From NCBI GenBank assembly GCA_945787595.1, contig CALZJV010000110.1:1-31492 (forward strand): a DNA stretch of 31,492 bases, read 5' to 3'. The notes beneath the pieces were generated by a model that ran no database searches, was not told the DNA's origin, and saw nothing but the letters and a program-made list of their open reading frames with translations. This document shows, piece by piece, positions 25,422-31,492 of this stretch (its first letter is position 1; every line of letters begins with the position of its first letter). Source of the DNA: an uncultured Desulfobacterales bacterium. Its GTDB lineage: Bacteria > Desulfobacterota > Desulfobacteria > Desulfobacterales > JAFDCJ01. A program made the position numbers and the translations under genes.

Positions 25422-25739
25422 ATGGTTCTCACAAGAGATTTTAAGGATACTATCAAGGATCGAGTTGAAAGGGATCCTGCTTTCCGGGAGGAGTTGTTCA
25501 AAGAAGGCATTGAGTGTTTTTTGACAGGTGATGTAGATACCGGCAAAGCAGTTCTGCGCGATTATATCAACGCCACAATCGGTTTTGATGACCTTGGCAA
25601 AATCACCGATAGATCTCCCAAAAGCCTGATGCGAATGTTCGGGCCAAAGGGAAATCCTCAGGCTCGCAATCTTTTCGAGATTATTGCCCATCTTCAAGAA
25701 TTTGAAGGCATTCATTTGAAAATTCACACGGTGCGATGA
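25422..25739 (+). CDS. HigA-like antitoxin (putative addiction-module antidote)
   Basis: 105 aa. LFKEGIECFLTGDVDTGKAV leads into LRDYINATIGFDDLGKITDR, the COG3636-type antidote pattern, with a helix-turn-helix in FDDLGKITDRSPKSLMRMFG. AGGAG lies 8 nt before the ATG at 25422, two bases after the toxin stop. It should bind the toxin and repress at the GTAAC/GTTAC site. Confidence 0.88.
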   Translation: MVLTRDFKDTIKDRVERDPAFREELFKEGIECFLTGDVDTGKAVLRDYINATIGFDDLGKITDRSPKSLMRMFGPKGNPQARNLFEIIAHLQEFEGIHLKIHTVR

Positions 25740-26406
25740 ACACAGATGGTAATCTGATCAACTGCGAGGCCTACATTGATCTTCATCACCGATCGGAATT
25801 AATAAAATTATTTTATTAATCAATATCATGGAAATCCTAAATCCTAATAATTTTTCATCTTCCGCCGTCCCTGCCCCGTGGAAATCTTCGTAGAAGACGA
25901 ACGTAGTGAATTCCTCCGGGGTCACCGGAAAATGAAAACTATAATCTTTCTCTGCGTTCTCCGCTTGCCGGGCCATAGCTTCCACCTCCGTAGCAGTGCT
26001 ACTGCGGAGGATGGGTTAGTGACGGCTGGCGCCTCTGCGGTGAAAGCCTATTGTTTTCCCGAAATATCGTAAATTTCCTGATATATCGGGAATAACATCC
26101 ATATTCATCTCCTTCGATAATCCAGCATCTTAAACAATAAACCAATTAATATCAAATGCTTATAAACTTAATCGTATCAATTCTCCTCCTGGCATCCTTA
26201 TTGCTATTTTTTTGTAATATAGTTAGATCCTCTACCTAATACGTTTCGGCCGGCTATATCCGGAGGAATCGTTATAGTACCTACCATCCATTGCGCCAAA
26301 AACTGCGAAAAATTTAACGCCGCTTTGAAAAGGCGCTCAGATAAAATGCTGTTTCTTAGCAGACGGAGGTTTATGCCAAGATACCTTAATAATTTAGAGG
26401 AGAATT
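25740..26406. repeat. gene-free stretch with nested palindromes
   Basis: No gene recognised. A perfect A/T palindrome ATTAATAAAAT-T-ATTTTATTAAT is at 25798-25820. TCCGG-GGTCA-CCGGA is at 25915-25929. A 26-bp imperfect palindrome CCTCCGTAGCAG... lies at 25985-26010, inside arms resembling the CGCAGAG family (TTTCTCTGCGTTCTCCGC near 25951 and GCGCCTCTGCGGTGAAAG near 26029). The remainder to 26406 is A/T-rich leader. Confidence 0.65.
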
Positions 26407-26694
26407 ATGATCATTTTCACATTGCGAATTAAAGTACCCGCTGAACGGCGAAAGGATTTTCTGGATTCGGCCCGGTTGACCATAGGGCCGACGAAGGTGC
26501 AGCCCGGATGCATCAGTTGTGGGTTTTATCAGGATTCAGATGATCCGGATGCCATGTTATTTATGGAAGAGTGGAGATGTCAGTATCGGATCATCCTGGA
26601 ATTGATGGAACTCTCCGAGGATCCTCCGCAAATTAAACTAAATACCATTTCTAAAACGGAGGGACTGGAAGCGATTGAGGCGCTGCGATCTTAA
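26407..26694 (+). CDS. ABM-domain (antibiotic biosynthesis monooxygenase-like) protein
   Basis: 95 aa. MIIFTLRIKVPAERRKDFLD, PGCISCGFYQDSDDPDAMLF and MEEWRC follow the ferredoxin-like dimer fold of the ABM domain. AGAGGAG precedes the ATG. Family members range from quinone or haem-active monooxygenases to proteins of no known activity. No catalytic assignment is possible from the sequence, and the neighbours do not indicate one. Confidence 0.75.
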   Translation: MIIFTLRIKVPAERRKDFLDSARLTIGPTKVQPGCISCGFYQDSDDPDAMLFMEEWRCQYRIILELMELSEDPPQIKLNTISKTEGLEAIEALRS

Positions 26695-26760
26695 AGTCTT
26701 AATTGTGATTTCTTCGTCCTCCAAGGTCGTATCTACGACATTTTATGGCAAAATGTATTC

Positions 26761-26829
26761 GCCAGACACCAAGACACGAAGTTTAATCAATAATAGACAT
26801 TTATTGTTTGTGTCTTGGTGCTTTGTGGC
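26761..26829. repeat. ACCAAGACAC-type hairpin
   Basis: GCCAGACACCAAGACACGAA (26761-26780) pairs with the complement of TTTGTGTCTTGGTGCTTTGTGGC (26807-26829; core GTGTCTTGGTG). The arms are imperfect and enclose a short A/T loop. A second small hairpin, CCCGCC-8-GGCGGG, follows at 26863-26882. No gene in 26695-27373. Confidence 0.75.
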
Positions 26830-27166
26830 TAATCTTTCCGGTTTATTCGGGTTAGGATTTAGCCCGCCACAATTCCGGCGGGTGAAGATTTTGCCCACAG
26901 GTCTTTGGGCGGGTTTGAATCAGGAGTTGAATTCTGAATCTAAGCGGGATGAAATCGGAAAACAAAGACAATAACCATTAATCCAGATATCGTTGATTGG
27001 TTGATAAGTTGATTGGTTAAGTGGTTGTAAATATGGATTTATCCCATATTTGCAAAATAATTGGCCACTTCATGTTTTAACAATCGTAACATTATAGGCT
27101 TTTTCCGAAACTACGCTTGGGAAAAGTGTCCCCGGAAGGGCAGCAAGCACGCCGATAATTTCCATA

Positions 27167-27236
27167 GGTTTCAGGTGTCGGGTGTCAGGTTTCAGTATCT
27201 AACATCTCCTTTTCCTGACACCCGACACCTGAAACC
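27167..27236. repeat. perfect 23-bp inverted repeat (GTGTCGGGTGTCAGG type)
   Basis: The arm 27167-27189 (GGTTTCAGGTGTCGGG...) is exactly complementary to 27214-27236, with a 24-nt loop. No T-run follows, so I class it as a palindromic repeat rather than a terminator. Degenerate GTTGATTGGTT repeats at 26994-27027 face related AATCAACCAATAAACC sequence at 27314-27330. Confidence 0.88.
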
Positions 27237-27248
27237 AGACACCTCAAT

Positions 27249-27272
27249 TTTCTGACAACATGTTGTCAGAAA
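27249..27272. promoter_or_regulatory. perfect 24-bp palindrome upstream of the MBL gene
   Basis: TTTCTGACAACA (27249-27260) is followed directly by its reverse complement (27261-27272). The GGCCC-GCTAA-GGGCC hairpin comes two bases later (27274-27288). It lies about 100 bp before the MBL start. The TGACAAC core could be an operator for a dimeric regulator; it could also be part of the repeat cluster. Confidence 0.5.
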
Positions 27273-27373
27273 TGGCCCGCTAAGGGCCTAAAATGATGAC
27301 TATAATTTACCTAATCAACCAATAAACCAGTAAACTATTCAACGAGGTTTGTAATCGATGAAAGGAAAAAAAA

Positions 27374-28612
27374 ATGAAACAAAAATTAACGATTATTGGA
27401 ATCTGCTTTGTTGCCGCAGCCACATTGACGGCGGTTTACATCGCAGGGTGCATCAAGGGCCAGACCGGAAAAGGATCAGGCTTAGTAAAGGAGGTCCAGG
27501 CAGCCGGTAACATCGTTAAGGGCCCCAATGTGGTGGTACCGGACCGCTATGTCTATTACCCGGGCACTGAGGTGTTGGCCAAGGACGAAGTTCGCGTCAT
27601 CGCCTGTGGTACCGGCATGCCGGACGCGCGTCGCGCACAGGCATCGGCCAGTTTCCTGTTCGAGTTCGGCAATGGCGAGAAGATCATCTTCGACATCGGT
27701 ACCGGCTCGATGCGCAACATCAACGCGCTGATGATCCCCGCCCAGTATCTGACCAAGGTCATTCTCAGCCACCTGCACACCGATCATTGGGGTGACCTAT
27801 CTTCACTCTGGGCCGGGGGCTGGACCGCCGGCCGCCCGGTGCCGCTGGAGGTCTGGGGTCCGAGTGGCATGACACCAGACATGGGCACCAAACCGGTGCC
27901 TGGCCAGATAAAGGTCTACGAGTTCGACTACAAAGCCGTCAACAAGGTCATCTATGACCAGAACGGCATCGTGGTGCGTGCGATTCCGGCGATCCACGCC
28001 GGCGACGGCCCGGTGAGCTTCATTATCGAATATGCCGGTATGAAACTGGTATTCGGTGGCGACACTTCGCCCAACAAGTGGTTCGTCGAATATGCCAAAC
28101 GCGCTGACTTCGTGATCCACGAGGCGTTCGGCACGCCCGAATTCTTCGTGACCGGGTACAACCAGCCACCGCAGCTTGCCTGGCGCGCCTGCTGCGAGTT
28201 CCATACCTCGGGTCAGGCCTTTGGCAAGATCATGAGCACCATCAAGCCACGTCACGCCGTGGCCTACCACAGTTTCGAGGAGGCCTTGGACGGCGTGAAG
28301 AATGGCATTCGCGAGACCTATGACGGCCCGCTCTCCATGGCCGTCGACATGATGGTCTGGAACATCACCAAGGACAAAGTCGTCGAGCGAATGGCTGTCT
28401 CACCCGACCGCGCCGCTGGCGTGCCGGGCCCAACCCGACAGCCGCCACCGGAGCGAGGACGACCGAGCCCGATGTCCGACTTCATAGCATCCGGCGAGTG
28501 GGGACCGGCCTTCAACGCCCAAAACAAGATGCTCGACGAGCATTCCAAAAAGTACAACCTGCAGGAAATGGACTGGCGCAAACAGAAGCCCTGGTATAAG
28601 CCGACCCAATAG
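27374..28612 (+). CDS. MBL-fold metallohydrolase lipoprotein (GntH-like)
   Basis: 412 aa. A signal ending in IAGC (Cys26) predicts a lipoprotein. The MBL motif SHLHTDHWGD gives His133, His135, Asp137 and His138; further ligands are likely His208, Asp230 (FGGDTSP) and His299 (VAYHSF). The overall pattern, including SSLWAGGWTAGRP, resembles proteins named after guanitoxin-pathway GntH; that similarity is from memory, and no other guanitoxin genes are here. The C-terminus is Pro-rich, then ends in WRKQKPWYKPTQ. AAAGGA precedes the ATG. G/C-rich third codon positions set it apart from the TA region and hint at separate origin. Confidence 0.85.
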   Translation: MKQKLTIIGICFVAAATLTAVYIAGCIKGQTGKGSGLVKEVQAAGNIVKGPNVVVPDRYVYYPGTEVLAKDEVRVIACGTGMPDARRAQASASFLFEFGNGEKIIFDIGTGSMRNINALMIPAQYLTKVILSHLHTDHWGDLSSLWAGGWTAGRPVPLEVWGPSGMTPDMGTKPVPGQIKVYEFDYKAVNKVIYDQNGIVVRAIPAIHAGDGPVSFIIEYAGMKLVFGGDTSPNKWFVEYAKRADFVIHEAFGTPEFFVTGYNQPPQLAWRACCEFHTSGQAFGKIMSTIKPRHAVAYHSFEEALDGVKNGIRETYDGPLSMAVDMMVWNITKDKVVERMAVSPDRAAGVPGPTRQPPPERGRPSPMSDFIASGEWGPAFNAQNKMLDEHSKKYNLQEMDWRKQKPWYKPTQ

Positions 28613-28715
28613 GGCAGAACCGGAAAGGCCGGGAAATAAGGCCCGACCTTGCGCCAATCCAATAAACTTTTCACAAACCCCAATATACAAAATTTTATGA
28701 ATAGGAGGCTAAAAC

Positions 28716-29702
28716 ATGAAACGATTTTTCGGATTCTCAGTGTTTACCTGTATGGCTATCCTGGGCGTGATGATCTTTTCAAACCCGATTGTCTTTGCTC
28801 AGGACGAAGGCTTCGTCTCCGAGGATGCCTCGGGGAACGACCCGCGGGAGTTCAGCAGCAAGTTTATGCCCTATTACCGCTACACCGAGTTGGAGAACGA
28901 CCTCGAGGTCAACGAGTTTACCCTGTTCGGGTTTTTCGCGTTCAACGCGAGATTCGGCATGACCTACGAGTGGGCCGTCGCCAAAGAGGTCGATTACAGT
29001 GATGTCGATGAATTCAAGCAGTTCCAGGCGGGTGGAGGCGGCGGCGGACTGCCCCCCATCGGCCCCAACCCCGGCGGCGGCGGGGGGCTTCCGTTGAACG
29101 ACCTCGAGGACGACGGTGACGTGGTCGGCATGGGCGACCTGGGCCTGCGGTTCTTTTTGAGACCGAAGCAGTTGGAGTGGTCCTTCATGGAGGGTAAGAA
29201 GAACTTCTCCCTCATGCCCCTGGTCGAGTTCACCGTGCCCACCGCCACCAAGGACGTGCTGGGTGGGGAGACCTTTGTCGTCTCCCCCGGTTTCGTGCTC
29301 GTGTTCGATCTGCCGTTCGAAAAACCCCCGTTCGGGCTGGCGCTTTTTGCCATGATGAATTTCTACGACTTCGATGCCTGGAAGGACAAGAGGCGCGATG
29401 ACGTCAGTCGTTTCCGCGGCCGTTGGTTCTACTTGCAGCCGCTGAGCAAGCCGGCCTTCGTAGACAACCCGGAGGACAAGAGCTTTCACATCTTCGACCT
29501 GAGCGGGTTGTACCTTATGCCGGAAATGCAGCCGGTCTACGATTTCGAGGAGGATGAGTTTAGTTTCTGGATCGCCCCCGAAGTCGGCAAGATCCTGCGG
29601 GACGGCACGGTCTTCTACGCCAAACCCGGCTGGGGCGTCGACAACAGCGAAGACGGCGATCGCGAGTTCACGTTCGAAGTCGGTTTCCGCTACTTCATGT
29701 GA
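28716..29702 (+). CDS. predicted outer-membrane beta-barrel protein with Gly-rich loop
   Basis: 328 aa. A signal peptide (cleavage likely after VFA, residue 28) is followed by alternating aromatic strands such as FTLFGFFAFNARFGMTYEWA and VGMGDLGLRFFLR. The terminal strand EFTFEVGFRYFM ends in an aromatic residue plus Met, which fits a barrel insertion signal. Residues about 106-126 form a loop of two polyglycine runs around LPPIGPNP. Topology is like the phenol-degradation MetA/transporter-type barrels, but I cannot name the family. AGGAGG precedes the ATG. It lies 103 bp after the MBL gene and shares its G/C-rich codon use, so they may form a unit. Confidence 0.72.
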   Translation: MKRFFGFSVFTCMAILGVMIFSNPIVFAQDEGFVSEDASGNDPREFSSKFMPYYRYTELENDLEVNEFTLFGFFAFNARFGMTYEWAVAKEVDYSDVDEFKQFQAGGGGGGLPPIGPNPGGGGGLPLNDLEDDGDVVGMGDLGLRFFLRPKQLEWSFMEGKKNFSLMPLVEFTVPTATKDVLGGETFVVSPGFVLVFDLPFEKPPFGLALFAMMNFYDFDAWKDKRRDDVSRFRGRWFYLQPLSKPAFVDNPEDKSFHIFDLSGLYLMPEMQPVYDFEEDEFSFWIAPEVGKILRDGTVFYAKPGWGVDNSEDGDREFTFEVGFRYFM

Positions 29703-29947
29703 TGGCAGGTCGGCCGTGACCCTGCAATGGTCTAAAAAATTGCTTTCCCGCCTGAATACCGGTTCCCCGCCTCCGCGGTCAGGACAATTAATTTATCTAT
29801 TTGAAATTAAACACTTTATTGTCAATCCCGCGAAGGCGGCAATCCAAATAAATGGAAAAATTCGACTTTTTGTGAAACTGTCCTTATTATAATAAATAAT
29901 TTGATTGGCTTGAAACGATTTTTAGAGAACGCAAAAAGGAGGAAATC

Positions 29948-30454
29948 ATGAAATCTCAGGTATTCATTGTTGTTCTATTGGCTTTGTTCGCCTTTGGCGC
30001 AGGCTCCGTGATCGCTCAGGAGCTCATCATTTATCCGGCCAAGGGTCAGAGCCAGGAACAGATGGAAAAAGACAAGTTCGAGTGTTACACCTGGGCCAAA
30101 CAGCAAAGTGGTTTTGATCCCATGGCGATGCCTACCGCCAGTTCTCCGGCGCCGTCCCAGGAAAAGAAAAGCGTGGGCGGCAGCGCGCTCAAAGGTGGCG
30201 TGGCCGGTGGGGCCGGCGGTGCGATTATCGGCGGCATTGCCGGAGGCAGGAAAGGCGCCCGCAAAGGGTTGGCCATCGGTGGTCTTACCGGCGGCGCTAT
30301 CGGTGGTGTACGCAGTTCGCGTCAAAACCGGCAGACCGAACAGGAGCGCCAGCAGTGGGAGCAGCAGCAGGCCAACCAATACATGCAGCAGCGCAATGCC
30401 TACAACCGCGCCCATAGCGCCTGCCTCGAGGGCAGGGGTTATACCGTAAAGTAG
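29948..30454 (+). CDS. secreted glycine-zipper protein
   Basis: 168 aa. A signal peptide (cleavage likely after SVIA) is followed by FECYTWAKQQSGFDP, a segment typical of YMGG-like glycine-zipper proteins. The zipper itself is GGVAGGAGGAIIGGIAGG and GLAIGGLTGGAIGGV (about residues 83-117). A Gln-rich helix and HSACLEGRGYTVK end the protein; Cys46 and Cys159 could pair. AAGGAGG precedes the ATG. Such proteins sit in or on the outer membrane; function is unknown. Confidence 0.85.
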   Translation: MKSQVFIVVLLALFAFGAGSVIAQELIIYPAKGQSQEQMEKDKFECYTWAKQQSGFDPMAMPTASSPAPSQEKKSVGGSALKGGVAGGAGGAIIGGIAGGRKGARKGLAIGGLTGGAIGGVRSSRQNRQTEQERQQWEQQQANQYMQQRNAYNRAHSACLEGRGYTVK

Positions 30455-30533
30455 ACCATTGATTTTGAACTTATCCCTGAGGACCAAATTTTCAATGTTA
30501 GAATAAGTTGGGCTTTTCCAATCGGAGGTTACT

Positions 30534-30863
30534 ATGAAAAGATACATCTGGATTCTGTTCGTATTTTTATGCTCCATGATTGCGGCATCAGCTGTTGGGG
30601 CCGGAGACTTTGACGGTAGTAAACCCTTGTTGATATCGGTCATTCGGGTGATCGAATGCACGCCGGACGCAGCCACAACCATCGAGCACCAGGAGGTTGT
30701 GGACGGCAAACTCATTTTGCAGGGCGCTGAGGACGGCTATGAAAAGATGCGCGACGGTTTAGGATGGACCATGGCCATTTCAGAGGAGAGCGGCCAGGTG
30801 GTGCTGACAGCCTCCGGCGAGCAGGTGGCCTTTGTGGTTTTCGGCGCCTGCATCCCGATGTGA
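30534..30863 (+). CDS. small secreted protein of unknown function
   Basis: 109 aa with a clear signal peptide (cleavage likely after AVGA, about residue 23). The mature part has DGSKPLLISVIRVIECTPDA, two Cys (in IECTPD and FGACIPM) that may form a disulfide, and short beta-like strands. CGGAGG precedes the ATG. I do not recognise a family. It is 79 bp after the glycine-zipper gene and may be cotranscribed. Confidence 0.75.
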   Translation: MKRYIWILFVFLCSMIAASAVGAGDFDGSKPLLISVIRVIECTPDAATTIEHQEVVDGKLILQGAEDGYEKMRDGLGWTMAISEESGQVVLTASGEQVAFVVFGACIPM

Positions 30864-31009
30864 GTTGGAATCGATAGGTATTCGCTTTTCAACAGTCTTG
30901 ATTTTTCGCTGTTCTGGGATAACCGCGATTTTTTCGCCAATCCTTCGAAGGGATTCAGCATACGGGAAAATGTACATTGAAAACAATTTTCATCAAACAA
31001 AAACACACC

Positions 31010-31492
31010 ATGACGCATCTATTTCGACGCGATTTTCTGAAACTGGGATTTATGGTCACCGGTGCCGTGCTCAATCCGTTTTCAGTTCAGGCCGCTTTTG
31101 ATTCCAAGCCCAAAAAAGTTAAAGCACTGGCATTTTATAATACACATACCGATGAAAAGCTGCATGTCGTTTTCTTCCGAGACGGTAAGTATGATACCGG
31201 AGCTTTAACGAAAATAAACTATATCCTGCGCGATCACCGCAGCGCTGAAATTAAAGCCATCGATGTTCAATTGCTTGAGCTATTGCACGCCATTTCAAAT
31301 AAAACCAGATCCCAAGCACCATTTCACGTCATATCCGGCTACAGGTCACCCACCACAAATAAATCACTTAGAAAGAAGAGCAAAGGCGTTGCGTCCAAAA
31401 GTATGCACATGCTAGGTAAAGCCATCGATTTTCGTATTCCCGGTTTCAGCACGCGGCAATTACGAAATGTGGCCCGAAAAATGAAAGGCGGT
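31010..31492 (+). CDS. Tat-exported DUF882/YcbK-like peptidase (cut by window end)
   Basis: 161 codons are present and the frame is open at the end. The N-terminus MTHLFRRDFLKLGFMVTGAV is a twin-arginine signal (RRDFLK). HVISGYRSP and SKSMHMLGKAIDFRIPG supply the zinc site (SxHxxGxAxD) of the M15/DUF882 family; the last His motif lies beyond the window. Family knowledge: YcbK (MepK) is a murein endopeptidase that cleaves peptidoglycan cross-links. No Shine-Dalgarno is visible before the ATG; a TTG at 30977 is an in-frame alternative. Confidence 0.9.
   Translation, partial: MTHLFRRDFLKLGFMVTGAVLNPFSVQAAFDSKPKKVKALAFYNTHTDEKLHVVFFRDGKYDTGALTKINYILRDHRSAEIKAIDVQLLELLHAISNKTRSQAPFHVISGYRSPTTNKSLRKKSKGVASKSMHMLGKAIDFRIPGFSTRQLRNVARKMKGG

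Noticed and set aside
26675..26974. 99-codon plus-strand open frame after the ABM gene
   Set aside because: It overlaps the ABM stop, passes through two hairpins and has no recognisable domain.
27374..28612. Guanitoxin biosynthesis locus
   Set aside because: Only a GntH-like protein is present. No other genes of that pathway are seen, and the similarity is to a broad MBL subfamily.
28779..29489. 236-codon minus-strand open frame opposite the barrel gene
   Set aside because: The plus-strand gene has a signal peptide, a ribosome-binding site and a barrel-like end. The antisense frame is open because of G/C-rich codons.

Overview
The window looks like a chromosomal segment of a Desulfobacterota-type (deltaproteobacterial) anaerobe, possibly from a metagenome assembly. 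This is inferred from gene content: an octaheme c-type cytochrome beside a Rieske/cytochrome b6-type operon, a three-PAS sigma-54 activator, large AsmA and MscK-like envelope proteins, and many toxin-antitoxin (TA) loci separated by palindromic intergenic repeats. No rRNA, tRNA or CRISPR array was seen.

Layout. 1-1230 (-): 5' part of a NodT-type efflux outer-membrane lipoprotein. 1518-3236: a GACAGGAT-type repeat, a remnant of a DUF4143 ATPase, and an intact DUF234-type ATPase with its own promoter/operator. 3237-4049: gene-free, repeat-rich. 4050-4726 (-): FitA/VapB-VapC pair with a clear operator. 4922-9813 (-): respiratory operon in the order cytochrome b6-type, Rieske protein, GxxExxY nuclease-like protein, octaheme-HEAT-TPR cytochrome. 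10041-17357 (+): MscK-like channel and a giant AsmA-like protein. 17409-22362: a dense TA zone with AbiEi/AbiEii, ParD-like/zeta, an AAA ATPase bounded by a perfect 99-bp direct repeat, and a VapB with an internally deleted VapC. 22766-25003 (+): PAS-PAS-PAS-AAA-Fis activator. 25090-25739 (+): RelE-like/HigA-like pair. 26407-30863 (+): ABM-domain protein, MBL-fold lipoprotein, outer-membrane barrel, glycine-zipper protein and a small secreted protein. 31010-31492 (+): Tat-exported DUF882/YcbK-like peptidase, cut by the window end.

How the parts relate. The respiratory genes probably make a quinol-oxidising b6/Rieske complex in which the octaheme cytochrome takes the place of cytochrome c1/f. 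Both of its inner gene junctions carry GACAGGAT-family repeats. At one junction the repeat bounds the GxxExxY gene as 25-bp terminal inverted repeats, which makes this a candidate undescribed small mobile unit. Five TA loci (one broken) and two P-loop ATPases of the kind common in accessory regions mark 1.5-5 kb and 17-26 kb as accessory DNA. Several TA and ATPase promoters share one design: a TTGACA box, a 17-bp spacer and an overlapping palindrome. The intergenic spaces hold at least five further families of inverted or dispersed repeats.
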